Below are positions 1 through 7,372 of a stretch of 22,420 bases of DNA, in pieces; the first letter of the stretch is position 1; the number at the start of each line of letters is the position of its first letter. The translations under genes and the position numbers were made by a program. Under the pieces are notes generated by a model. It had not been told where the DNA came from and ran no database searches. It saw only the letters and a list, made by a program, of their open reading frames with translations. The stretch is from an uncultured Lysobacter sp. (GTDB lineage Bacteria; Pseudomonadota; Gammaproteobacteria; Xanthomonadales; Xanthomonadaceae). The stretch lies in the NCBI GenBank assembly GCA_946480055.1, contig CAMLID010000052.1, positions 1-22,420 on the forward strand, written 5' to 3'.

Positions 1-1
1 C

Positions 2-481
2 ATCGAGCCGCACGTGGCGCGCTTCGAGGCCGACCACGACGACTACAACGCGATCATGGTCAAAGCCCTGGCCGACCGTTTCGCCGAAGCCCTGGCCGAG
101 CGCCTGCACCAGCGCGTGCGCAAGGAGTTCTGGGGCTACGCCGACGACGAGGCCCTGGCCAACGACGATCTGATCGACGAGAGCTACCGCGGCATCCGCC
201 CGGCCCCGGGCTACCCGGCCTGCCCCGAGCACAGCGAGAAGGCCACTCTGTTCCGCCTGCTCGACGCCGAGAACAAGGCGGGCCTGCAGTTGACCGAGAG
301 TTACGCCATGTACCCGGCCGCGGCGGTCTCGGGCTACTACTTCAGCCATCCGGGCAGCCAGTACTTCGTGGTCGGACGGGTCAACAAGGAGCAGGTCGAG
401 GACTACGCCAAGCGCAAGGGCGTAAGCCTGGCCCAGGCCGAGCGTTGGCTGGCTTCGAATCTGGATTACGATCCGGAATAA
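2..481 (+). CDS. metH: B12-dependent methionine synthase, C-terminal activation domain (partial)
   Basis: This is the 3' end of cobalamin-dependent methionine synthase. The gene enters from the left edge in the frame that begins at base 2, and about 159 residues are visible. The fragment is the C-terminal activation domain, which binds S-adenosylmethionine for reductive methylation of inactive cob(II)alamin. The visible marks are [15 protein letters not shown] (the RxxxGY AdoMet-binding motif), then [19 protein letters not shown] and [16 protein letters not shown] near the end. All match MetH closely, and the TAA stop lies where the family normally ends. The homocysteine, folate and cobalamin domains must lie upstream of the window. 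A perfect 16-base palindrome begins 3 bases after the stop and could help end the transcript. I am confident of family and strand; the true start is not visible. Confidence 0.93.
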   Translation: MEPHVARFEADHDDYNAIMVKALADRFAEALAERLHQRVRKEFWGYADDEALANDDLIDESYRGIRPAPGYPACPEHSEKATLFRLLDAENKAGLQLTESYAMYPAAAVSGYYFSHPGSQYFVVGRVNKEQVEDYAKRKGVSLAQAERWLASNLDYDPE

Positions 482-483
482 CC

Positions 484-499
484 GCTGCCCCGGGGCAGC
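484..499. terminator. Palindrome after metH, possible terminator
   Basis: GCTGCCCC is followed directly by GGGGCAGC, a perfect 16-base palindrome starting 3 bases past the metH stop. As RNA it can fold into a GC-only hairpin. No T-run follows, so intrinsic termination is uncertain. Confidence 0.35.
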
Positions 500-669
500 C
501 CGGCATCGCGGTAGGGTGCGGTGAGCCATGGGCGAACCGCACGATCGCACCGAGTGTTTCCGAGTCGCGCGTCCGCGGCGGTGCGGTCGCCACCGCGCCC
601 TACTTCGCTGCGATACGATCCGGAACGGGCGCGCCCCGCGCGCCGTCCCATCCGACCGAGTCCGCCCCG

Positions 670-1371
670 ATGAGCGAAGCCCTGCCACCGCCCGACGACG
701 AAACTGCCGGCGCCCTCGGCAACGCCGCCTTCATCGAGAAGTACGCCGGCCCCGGCCGTATCGGTCTGTGCGGCGGCCGCGACTTCATCAACAAACTGAT
801 CCGCAAGGCCCAGGCGCCGCTGACCTCCGACGGCCATCGCAGCCTGTGGTCGCATGCCTTCGTCTTCAGCGAGCGCCGCGTCGATGGGCAGTGGTGGGTG
901 ATCGAATCCGACCTGGACCTGCGCTACCGCCAGATCCGCCTGGGCGTGCAGGAAAATCGGGTCGAACGCTATTACGACGCCGAGGCCTTCCCGAACATCG
1001 CGATCCTGGATTTCGGCCTGGACCAGGAACAGATCCGCAAGATCCAGATCGCCGGTCTGGACCTGCTGTCGGGCCTGTCGAGCTATTCGATCAGCGAACT
1101 GGTCGGCACCCTGATGGCCATGCACAGCCGCCGCCTGCGCCGGCGCAGCAACCTGCTGGCCAAGGAGGGCGCGTTGTACTGCTCGGCCCTGGTCCAGCAC
1201 TGCTATGCCGCGGCCGGGATCGAGTTCCTGCCCGGCGTGCCCGGCAAGAACATCGCCCCGCACGACATCGACGAGTCGCCGCTGCCGCACAGCACCCATC
1301 GCATCCTGCGCGACCTGGGCGTGTCGACGATCCGCGAACTGACCCACGAAGCGCGCATGCACTTCGGCTGA
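670..1371 (+). CDS. Permuted NlpC/P60 (YiiX/YaeF-like) cysteine hydrolase
   Basis: A 233-residue protein with the look of the circularly permuted NlpC/P60 papain-like hydrolases (YiiX/YaeF/YebB type). In these the catalytic His precedes the Cys. Here SLWSHAFVF places His at about residue 62, WWVIESD a possible third polar residue (Glu79), and LYCSALVQHCY the nucleophile at about Cys171. The order His-Glu-Cys and the CSALV context fit the permuted family, whose members cleave amide or thioester bonds in peptidoglycan or lipids. I see no signal peptide or lipobox, so the protein appears cytoplasmic unless the start is wrong. I chose the ATG at 670 because the open frame upstream has non-coding composition. 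The gene lies 188 bases after metH and appears monocistronic, with a strong inverted repeat just downstream. The substrate cannot be told from sequence. Confidence 0.72.
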   Translation: MSEALPPPDDETAGALGNAAFIEKYAGPGRIGLCGGRDFINKLIRKAQAPLTSDGHRSLWSHAFVFSERRVDGQWWVIESDLDLRYRQIRLGVQENRVERYYDAEAFPNIAILDFGLDQEQIRKIQIAGLDLLSGLSSYSISELVGTLMAMHSRRLRRRSNLLAKEGALYCSALVQHCYAAAGIEFLPGVPGKNIAPHDIDESPLPHSTHRILRDLGVSTIRELTHEARMHFG

Positions 1372-1396
1372 AGCCTCGACGGCGGCATCGTGATTC

Positions 1397-1464
1397 CGGC
1401 GAAGGCGGGGATCCAGAGCCTCGCCAGGCACGACTTCGCAGTCGCTGGATCCCCGCCTTCGCCG
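1397..1464. repeat. REP-like inverted repeat with branched fold
   Basis: Two perfect 20-base arms, 1397-1416 and 1445-1464 with core GAAGGCGGGGATCCAG, flank a 28-base centre. The centre contains two more hairpins: GCCT-CGCC-AGGC at 1418-1429 and CGACT-TCGC-AGTCG at 1431-1444. Together they fill the loop almost completely, giving a three-way junction. GGCGGGGATCCAG-type arms recur as dispersed REP-like elements in Xanthomonas-group genomes (recalled, not searched). The element starts 26 bases after the hydrolase stop and could also stabilise or end that transcript. Confidence 0.75.
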
Positions 1465-1600
1465 CAAGCACGGCGATGTGGCTACATCACAACCGATCGC
1501 CGCATCACGGCCTAGCCTCATCCTAGGCAGGCCGCTTCGCATAGCCAGCGATTTGCGCCAGAACGGGCGCGTGCTGCGCCGATTCGTGCGCATCCGTTCG

Positions 1601-1626
1601 CTCGCGATGCACGCGTGCGTCGCGAG
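1601..1626. repeat. 26-base near-perfect palindrome
   Basis: CTCGCGATGCACG is followed directly by CGTGCGTCGCGAG. The two 13-base halves are reverse complements except for one position. It lies in the intergenic region about 180 bases upstream of the alpha/beta hydrolase start. It could be a regulator site or a remnant of a dispersed repeat; nothing else identifies it. Confidence 0.5.
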
Positions 1627-1802
1627 ACCTGCATGCGCGACGATGCGACGCGCATTCCAAAACGCTGCGCATAGGTATCGGTGACGGCTCCAAATCGGAT
1701 ACGGCTCCAACCGCAGCTATCGCAATACCGTACGCAATGGTATGGTTGACCCATCCCGCCCCAGGCGCACGCCTCGCGCGTCCGCCCTACCCTGCGATTC
1801 TC

Positions 1803-2660
1803 ATGCACGATCTGCTGCTGTTCTCGCACGCCAACGGATTCCCGGCGCCGGTCTACGGCGTGATGCTGGATGCCTTGGCGCCGGGCTTCCGGATCGCACG
1901 GCCGGAGCGGATCGGCCACGACCCGCGCTATCCGGTCACGCCGGACTGGCCGCACCTGGTCGACGAATTGGTCGCGCGCGTGCATGCCGTCGCCGGCGAC
2001 GCGTGCCGGATCTGGCTGGTCGGACATTCGCTGGGCGGTTATCTGAGCCTGCTGGCCGCGCATCGCCTTGCCGACAGTACGCTGGCCGCACGTGTGGCCG
2101 GCGTGGTGATGCTGGACTCGCCGCTGATCTCCGGCTGGCGCGCGCACCTGGTTACGATCGGCCGCCGTACCGGCTTGGACAACCTGCTGATGCCGATGCG
2201 CGCGACCCTGCAGCGCCGCAAGCACTGGCCCGATCTCGACGCCGTGCGCGCCCACTTCCTGGCCAAGCCCGCGTTCGCACGCTGGGACCCGCGCGTGCTC
2301 GAGGACTACGTCGAGCACGGCACCCTGCCCGTGGACGACGGCGCACGCGAACTCGCGTTCGTGCGCGAGACCGAATTCGCGATCTACCGCAGCTTGCCGA
2401 CGACCACGGTCAGCGATCTGGCGCCGCGACTGCGCGTGCCGGTGGCCTTCCTCGCGGGCACGCGCTCGCGCGAACTGCGCCATGCCGGAACCGCCGCGAC
2501 GCAACGTCTGGTCGACGGACGCTGGGCCTGGATCGAGGGCAGCCACCTGTTTCCGATGGAACGGCCGCTGAACACCGCCGACGCGATCGCGGCGATGATC
2601 GCGCGCATGCGTCCGGCACCGACCGAGCCGACCGCAGCGGCGGTCACGCAAGCCGCCTGA
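1803..2660 (+). CDS. Alpha/beta-fold hydrolase
   Basis: A 285-residue cytoplasmic alpha/beta hydrolase. The N-terminal SHANGFPA at residues 8-15 resembles the oxyanion-hole strand (HGxP-like). LVGHSLGG at 72-79 is the nucleophile elbow with Ser76, and EGSHLFPMERP near the C-terminus carries the probable catalytic His248. Asp106 (MLDSPLI) lies on the strand after the elbow, and a second acidic residue may complete the triad. The middle (about 110-190) is the cap region. The ATG at 1803 begins directly at the conserved core, whereas the in-frame ATG at 1737 adds 22 residues of unlikely sequence. No Shine-Dalgarno is visible; TACCCT at 1788-1793 may be a -10 element giving a very short leader. 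The substrate is unknown. The gene converges on the acyltransferase gene with a 39-base gap. Confidence 0.85.
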   Translation: MHDLLLFSHANGFPAPVYGVMLDALAPGFRIARPERIGHDPRYPVTPDWPHLVDELVARVHAVAGDACRIWLVGHSLGGYLSLLAAHRLADSTLAARVAGVVMLDSPLISGWRAHLVTIGRRTGLDNLLMPMRATLQRRKHWPDLDAVRAHFLAKPAFARWDPRVLEDYVEHGTLPVDDGARELAFVRETEFAIYRSLPTTTVSDLAPRLRVPVAFLAGTRSRELRHAGTAATQRLVDGRWAWIEGSHLFPMERPLNTADAIAAMIARMRPAPTEPTAAAVTQAA

Positions 2661-2699
2661 AATCGGCTGGCGGCGTCGCGCGAGGCCCGCTCCGGTGTT

Positions 2700-4814
2700 T
2701 CAGTGTGTGCCGGTCGCCGCGGCGGGAGCGCTTGCCGCCAAACCCTGCAGATGCGCGGCGAAGCTCGGCAGCAACATGCGGTTGCCATGACCGCTGAGAT
2801 GGTCGCCGTCGAAGTACAGCGGCCGGCCGTCGCGGACCGCTGCGCAGGTCGTGCCCGGGCACAGCACCGGGAACGGATCCCAGACGCTGGCGTTGCGCAG
2901 TTGCGACGCCACGCGCTGCAAGGCCGCCACACTCGGGGCGCGGTAACGCTGCAGGAAATCGCGCTCGACCGTCAGCCCGCGTGCGCACACCGGGTTGTCG
3001 CGGTTGAACCAGTCCGAGCAACGATACGGCGGCGCGCGGAACAAGGGTTTGGGCGCCTCGAACACGATCCGCACGCCGCGCTGCGCGAGCGGCCGCAGGC
3101 GTTCGATCGCGGTGGCTTCGCCCTGGGTGCGCGCCGCGTCGGTGCTGGCGCTGAACATCGCGGTCACCGCGGCCTGCTCGTCGAACAGCATCCACTGCTC
3201 GGACAAACGCGGCAGGCGCAGCGCCGGAAGGAACAGCACGTCGCCGTCGCGGGCCTTGCGGCCCACGTCGGCCAGGACCGCGTCGACATATGCGCGGCAT
3301 TGCGGGTTATCGAATTCGCGACGGTCCAACAAGCCGGCCACGCCGCAACCGCCGGCGAAGTACAGCGTCGCCGTGCGTCCGCTGGCCAGGGCAGAGCGCT
3401 GCAGCATTTCCGAGTAGCCGCTGGCATGCGAGTCGCCGGCGACGAACAGGCGGCGCGCATCGTCGGCCGTGCGTTCGCAGCCGCTGCGCTCGTAGACCCA
3501 GGCCGCGCCGCCTTCGATCTGTTCGGTACGCGGCACGACCTTGCAACCCGGATAGGCGGAATCGGTTTCCGATCCGTACGGGTACCAGTCCTTGGCGTTA
3601 TGGGCGACCACGCTCAGCGAATAGTCGTCCTGGTGGCGCGCGATGTGGCGGTAGATCGAGCTGGACACGAACACCACCAGCACCGCCGCGGTCACGAAGC
3701 CCCAGTTGCGCATGCGCACCAGCGGGCCGGCATGGCGCAGCGGCCGTTCGACCAGGCGGTAGGACGCGACCGCAAGCGCCAAGGCCAGCGCGAAGGCGAG
3801 CGCGCGCGTGCCCATCGACTCCAGGCCCACGGTCCAGCGGAACAGCACGAACACCGGCCAATGCCACAGGTACAGCGAATACGAGACGCGGCCGATGCCG
3901 ACCGCGGGCGCCGTCGACAGCAAACGGCCCAGCCAGCCGCCCGCACCGCCGGCGTACAGCAGACCGAGCAAGCCCACGGTGCCCAGCACCGGCCACAGGC
4001 CATCGGTCCAGGGCGAATGCGCGGGTCGGGCGTAGGCGAAGCCGGCCGCGATCAACAACACCGACAGGCCCAGGCCGGCCGAGCGCAGCCATGGCCACAC
4101 GCCTGCGCCGCTCCCACTCGCGCGCGCCGGCACGCCCGCGAGCGTGAGGCCCTGGTACAGCAGCACGCCGGCGCCCAGCTGCCAGAAACGGCTGGTGCTC
4201 AGATAGAAGGCTTCGACCGTGCGGTCGCCGGCCTGGGTCAGCAGTCGCGCATACCACAGCGAGGCCAACACGCCGGCCGCGAACAGCGCCACCGACATCC
4301 AACGCTTGCGTGCGCCGTAGCTCCAGGCCATGAACAGCAGCGGGAACACCAGGTAGAACTGCTCCTCCACGCCCAGCGACCAGGTGTGGGTGTAAGGGTT
4401 GAACTCGACCTTGGGCGAGAAGTAGTCGTTGCCGGTGGCGGCCAGAACGAAGTTGCTGAGCCCGAAGAAGGCCATGCGTCCGGTGTTGCGGCTGGTCTCG
4501 CTGAGCCAGGCCTCGGGGATGAACAGGACGCTGGCGACGCAGGTCGCGAGCAGGCAGGCGATCAGCGCCGGTGCGATCCGGCGCAGGCGGCGCGCGTAGA
4601 AGCGCAGCAGCGATTCGAAGAAGCCGGCGCGCGGGAAACGCGCGACCGAGGCGCTGACCACGAACCCGGAGATGACGAAGAAGATGTCGACGCCGGTGAA
4701 ACCGCCCGGCAGCCAGACCGCGTTGAGGTGGTAGGCCACCACCGCCAGCACGGCGACGGCGCGCAGGCCGTCGATATAGGGCAGATAACCTGGCTGTGAT
4801 TCGTCGACGCGCAT
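2700..4814 (-). CDS. OafA/YrhL-type acyltransferase (AT3) with C-terminal SGNH domain
   Basis: A 704-residue inner-membrane O-acyltransferase of the AT3-SGNH fusion type. Residues 8-390 form the membrane part: YLPYIDGLRAVAVLAVVAYH with conserved His29, GGFTGVDIFFVISGF at 38-51, the RFYARRLRRIAPAL stretch at 71-84, HTWSLGVEEQFYLVFP at 143-158, and about ten hydrophobic segments ending near 388. The periplasmic C-terminal half is an SGNH esterase-like domain: block I VAGDSH with Ser462, and block V FDGDHLS with the Asp669-xx-His672 pair. Such proteins move acetyl or other acyl groups from cytoplasmic donors onto surface glycans such as O-antigen, exopolysaccharide or peptidoglycan. The acceptor here is unknown. 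A UDP-glucose dehydrogenase gene lies upstream in the same direction, but no glycosyltransferases are nearby. A 9-bp hairpin separates it from the preceding DUF2058 gene, suggesting separate expression. Confidence 0.93.
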   Translation of the reverse strand: MRVDESQPGYLPYIDGLRAVAVLAVVAYHLNAVWLPGGFTGVDIFFVISGFVVSASVARFPRAGFFESLLRFYARRLRRIAPALIACLLATCVASVLFIPEAWLSETSRNTGRMAFFGLSNFVLAATGNDYFSPKVEFNPYTHTWSLGVEEQFYLVFPLLFMAWSYGARKRWMSVALFAAGVLASLWYARLLTQAGDRTVEAFYLSTSRFWQLGAGVLLYQGLTLAGVPARASGSGAGVWPWLRSAGLGLSVLLIAAGFAYARPAHSPWTDGLWPVLGTVGLLGLLYAGGAGGWLGRLLSTAPAVGIGRVSYSLYLWHWPVFVLFRWTVGLESMGTRALAFALALALAVASYRLVERPLRHAGPLVRMRNWGFVTAAVLVVFVSSSIYRHIARHQDDYSLSVVAHNAKDWYPYGSETDSAYPGCKVVPRTEQIEGGAAWVYERSGCERTADDARRLFVAGDSHASGYSEMLQRSALASGRTATLYFAGGCGVAGLLDRREFDNPQCRAYVDAVLADVGRKARDGDVLFLPALRLPRLSEQWMLFDEQAAVTAMFSASTDAARTQGEATAIERLRPLAQRGVRIVFEAPKPLFRAPPYRCSDWFNRDNPVCARGLTVERDFLQRYRAPSVAALQRVASQLRNASVWDPFPVLCPGTTCAAVRDGRPLYFDGDHLSGHGNRMLLPSFAAHLQGLAASAPAAATGTH

Positions 4815-4833
4815 CGGATTCCATTCGCGGCCG

Positions 4834-4857
4834 CGCCGCGTGCGCCGTCACGCGGCG
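4834..4857 (-). terminator. Hairpin between DUF2058 gene and acyltransferase
   Basis: Perfect 9-base arms CGCCGCGTG and CACGCGGCG enclose a 6-base loop in the 68-base gap. It lies 26 bases downstream of the DUF2058 stop. There is no T-run, so its role as terminator is only plausible. Confidence 0.4.
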
Positions 4858-4882
4858 TGGGTGGGCGTAGGGCGCCGCGACC

Positions 4883-5581
4883 TTACCAGACCAGGTCGTC
4901 GGGCACCTGGTATTGCGGATCGGCGTAGGGATCGTCCTGCGCCGGCGCGTTCGGATCGATCTTGAGCGCGACAGCGGGCGGGAACAGCGCCTCGGCCTGA
5001 GCCAGCATCTGCGCACTCACCAACAGATAGCGGCCGTCCATCTGCAGCACGCCCAGCTCGCCGGCGTTGAGCGCCTTGAGCTGGTCGGCCGTCACATAGA
5101 TGCGCTTGATCTTGCCGCCGTAGGGAAAGTGGCGGGCGATCTCGGCGTCGGCGACGTTGAGGGTCTGGTCCTTGACCAGCTCGGCGAGCTTGGCGCGCGC
5201 TTCGCGGCGCAGGCGCGCTTCCTCCTGCTTGGCCTGCTCGGCGGCGATGCGCTCATCCTTCTCGCGCTGAGCGCGGATGGCGTAGGCCTTGGCCAGGTCG
5301 ATGTCCTCGCGCGAACGCGGCCTGCCCTGCCCCGGTTGGCCCGGCTGCGCGGGCTTGTTGTTGGCGGCGGGTTTACCGCCGGCGCCGCGGCGCGGATCGT
5401 TGCGGTGCTGGGCCGGCTTGCCGCCGGGGCCGCGCGCATCGGGACGCGCGCCCTGCGCGGGCTTGCCGTCGCGACGGCCGGGACCGCCGCGCTTGGGATC
5501 GTTGCCGCGCTCGGGCCGCTCGGGCTTGGGCGCGGGCTTGAAGCCCAGGCCTAACAGTTGGTCGCGGAGTGTGTCGCTCAT
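4883..5581 (-). CDS. DUF2058 family protein (YaiL-like)
   Basis: A 232-residue protein of the DUF2058 family, represented by Escherichia coli YaiL. It starts MSDTLRDQLLGLGFK, the conserved N-terminus. Residues 15-90 are a disordered, very basic stretch rich in Gly, Pro, Arg and Lys with recurring GGKPAQ-like units. Residues 93-137 form a charged coiled coil (KAYAIRAQREKDERIAAE onward). Residues 138-195 are the conserved globular domain, including IARHFPYGGKIKRIYVT and LNAGELGVLQMDGRYLLV, and the tail is acidic. E. coli YaiL is about 180 residues as I recall, so the extra length lies in the basic linker. Family members have been linked with nucleic acids or ribosomes, but no activity is established. 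It lies 85 bases downstream of slyX on the same strand. Confidence 0.85.
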   Translation of the reverse strand: MSDTLRDQLLGLGFKPAPKPERPERGNDPKRGGPGRRDGKPAQGARPDARGPGGKPAQHRNDPRRGAGGKPAANNKPAQPGQPGQGRPRSREDIDLAKAYAIRAQREKDERIAAEQAKQEEARLRREARAKLAELVKDQTLNVADAEIARHFPYGGKIKRIYVTADQLKALNAGELGVLQMDGRYLLVSAQMLAQAEALFPPAVALKIDPNAPAQDDPYADPQYQVPDDLVW

Positions 5582-5666
5582 CGGCTTGGATCTTCGGCTT
5601 GATTCGAACGTGGGGGACTATGTCTGTAACGAGGCCGGGCGGTCGCAGTGAAACGCGCCGCGGCGC

Positions 5667-5900
5667 TCAGTAATGCGGCGGCGGCGGTTCGTTGGCGGCG
5701 TCGTTGCTCATCGGGCCGCCGCTGGACATAGACATGCGCAACTGGCGCAGCTCTTCCAGCGCCCGGTGCAGCAGCAGCGTGGTGCGGGCTTCCTCGTCGC
5801 GTGCGGCGGCGAGCGCGTCGCTGAGCTCGACCAGGGCATGCTCCTGGAATGCGAGCCGGGTTTCCAGATCGACCAGGCGCTGCTCGACTTCGGCGCTCAT
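5667..5900 (-). CDS. slyX: SlyX family protein
   Basis: A 77-residue SlyX protein. The N-terminal EQRLVDLETRLAFQEHALVE aligns with the ARLAELESRLAFQE stretch of E. coli SlyX, and the protein ends in the hallmark PPPPHY. Between them runs a heptad-type coiled coil to about residue 60. The family's function is unknown; the name came from its position near slyD in enterobacteria. I chose the ATG at 5900 because it gives the same distance to LAFQE as in E. coli. An alternative GTG at 5930 adds 10 residues and would overlap the ugd stop as GTGA, which would couple translation. Neither start has a strong Shine-Dalgarno. In either case it lies directly downstream of ugd and is almost certainly co-transcribed with it. 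Confidence 0.85.
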   Translation of the reverse strand: MSAEVEQRLVDLETRLAFQEHALVELSDALAAARDEEARTTLLLHRALEELRQLRMSMSSGGPMSNDAANEPPPPHY

Positions 5901-5926
5901 CGGATCCGGACCCATCGCGCCCGCGC

Positions 5927-7273
5927 TCACGGCGTGTCCAACAGGATCGAACGGCCGCGGCCGATGCCGTAATAGGCCAGGCCCGCCGACTCGACTTCAT
6001 CGGGATGATAGAGATTGCGGCCGTCGAAGATCACCGCATCGGCCAGCGCATTGCGCACGCGGGCGAAATCGGGGCTGCGGAACTGCTTCCACTCGGTGAC
6101 CACGACCAGGGCGTCGGCGTCGGCCAGGGCGGCGCGCGAGGAATCGCACAGCACCAGGTCGTCGCGCTCGCCGAAGAGGCGCTGCGCTTCTTCGGTCGCT
6201 TCCGGATCGTAGGCGCGGACCTTGGCGCCGGCCTCCCACAGCTGCGCCAGCAGGCGGCGGCTGGAGGCTTCGCGCATGTCGTCGGTATTGGGCTTGAACG
6301 CCAGGCCCCAGACCGCGAAGGTCTTGCCTTCGATGCTGCCGCCGTAGTGGCGCTGGATCAGTTCGAACAGATGGCCTTTCTGGCTGTCGTTGACCGCCTC
6401 GACCGCATCGAGCAGACGCGGCGCGTAACCGTGCTGCTCGGCGGTGCGGGCCAGCGCCTGCACGTCCTTGGGAAAGCACGAGCCGCCGTAGCCGGCGCCG
6501 GGATAGATGAAGTGCCAGCCGATGCGCGGGTCCGAGCCGATGCCCTGGCGGACCATTTCGATGTCGGCGCCGACCTTCTCGGCGATGTTGGCGATCTCGT
6601 TCATGAAGCTGATCTTGGTCGCCAGCATCGCGTTGGCGGCGTACTTGGTCAGCTCGGCCGAACGCAGGTCCATGACCATGATGCGCTCGTGGTTACGGTT
6701 GAACGGCGCGTACAGACGCTTGAGCTTTTCCACCGCGACCGGATTGCTGGCGCCGATCACGATGCGGTCGGGACGCATGCAGTCGTTGACCGCATCGCCT
6801 TCCTTGAGGAATTCGGGGTTGGAGGCCATGTCGAAGGCGACATCGGCCCCGCGCTGCGCGAGTTCGCGCGCGATCGCGGCCTGAACCTTGTCGGCGGTGC
6901 CGACCGGCACGGTCGACTTGTTGACCACGATCACCGGCCGCTCGATGTGCTGGCCGATGGTGCGCGCGACGGCGAGCACGTACTGAAGATCGGCGCTGCC
7001 GTCCTCGTCCTGCGGCGTGCCGACAGCGATGAAGATCAGATCGCCATGGCCGATCGCGGCAGCGGCATCGGTGGTGAAGTGGAGGCGGCCGGCGGCGTGG
7101 TTGGCCTTGACCATCGGCTCCAGGCCCGGCTCGTAGATCGGGATCACGCCGCGGCCCAGGCCCTCGACCTTGGCCGCGTCGATGTCTACGCAGACCACGT
7201 CGTGGCCTACGTCGGCCAGGCAGGTACCGGTGACCAAGCCCACGTAACCGGTACCGAAAATCGTGACGCGCAT
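5927..7273 (-). CDS. ugd: UDP-glucose 6-dehydrogenase
   Basis: A 448-residue NAD-dependent enzyme that oxidises UDP-glucose twice to UDP-glucuronate, a precursor for acidic polysaccharides and lipid A sugar modification. The Rossmann NAD site [20 protein letters not shown] is at the N-terminus and the cofactor-strand Asp is at about 30. [13 protein letters not shown] is at 119-130, the [10 protein letters not shown] motif is at 152-161 with Glu154, and Lys210 lies in ELTKYAAN. The catalytic Cys266 sits in [10 protein letters not shown]. The C-terminal UDP-binding domain has [18 protein letters not shown]. The length is normal for the bacterial TuaD/Ugd class. GAGAG lies about 10 bases before the ATG. 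The gene is followed without a gap by slyX. No polysaccharide gene cluster surrounds it, so it probably supplies UDP-glucuronate to pathways encoded elsewhere. Confidence 0.96.
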   Translation of the reverse strand: MRVTIFGTGYVGLVTGTCLADVGHDVVCVDIDAAKVEGLGRGVIPIYEPGLEPMVKANHAAGRLHFTTDAAAAIGHGDLIFIAVGTPQDEDGSADLQYVLAVARTIGQHIERPVIVVNKSTVPVGTADKVQAAIARELAQRGADVAFDMASNPEFLKEGDAVNDCMRPDRIVIGASNPVAVEKLKRLYAPFNRNHERIMVMDLRSAELTKYAANAMLATKISFMNEIANIAEKVGADIEMVRQGIGSDPRIGWHFIYPGAGYGGSCFPKDVQALARTAEQHGYAPRLLDAVEAVNDSQKGHLFELIQRHYGGSIEGKTFAVWGLAFKPNTDDMREASSRRLLAQLWEAGAKVRAYDPEATEEAQRLFGERDDLVLCDSSRAALADADALVVVTEWKQFRSPDFARVRNALADAVIFDGRNLYHPDEVESAGLAYYGIGRGRSILLDTP

Positions 7274-7308
7274 GTGGGGCTCTCTGGTTTTTGCAACGAT
7301 GTTGCGTT

Positions 7309-7338
7309 CGTGTCCGGCGAACTCCGCCGCCGGACACG
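7309..7338 (-). terminator. Strong hairpin between the lipoprotein FKBP gene and ugd
   Basis: Perfect 11-base arms, CGTGTCCGGCG at 7309-7319 and CGCCGGACACG at 7328-7338, enclose an 8-base loop. The hairpin lies about 35 bases past the stop of the FKBP gene and precedes ugd. A second small inverted repeat, GCAAC-GAT-GTTGC at 7293-7305, follows. No T-run follows on the minus strand, so termination may be partial or factor-aided. Confidence 0.5.
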
Positions 7339-7372
7339 CGTGCGCGCTATGCGCTGGGGCGAAGCGGCCTTA

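Larger units (their letters stand above)
1372..1802. other. Non-coding stretch with inverted repeats
   Basis: These 431 bases hold no convincing gene. They contain the branched REP-like element at 1397-1464 and the 26-base near-palindrome at 1601-1626. The A/T content rises around 1660-1745 (for example CCAAATCGGATACGG and CAATACCGTACGCAATGG), which may mark promoter DNA for the alpha/beta hydrolase. Two ATG codons at 1737 and 1742 open short extensions, but neither shows a ribosome-binding site or protein-like sequence. Confidence 0.6.

Noticed and set aside
445..669. Upstream extension of the cysteine hydrolase frame, overlapping metH.
   Set aside because: The added residues are compositionally random and overlap the end of metH. 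The ATG at 670 begins the plausible protein.
1737..1802. An earlier start (ATG 1737) for the alpha/beta hydrolase.
   Set aside because: The 22 added residues are Pro/Ala/Arg-rich, with no ribosome-binding site, and precede the conserved first strand, which starts at 1803.
2703..4799. A 698-codon open frame on the plus strand opposite the acyltransferase gene.
   Set aside because: The translation is His/Gln/Arg/Ala-rich with no recognisable domain. It mirrors the acyltransferase codons, a common artefact in DNA this GC-rich.
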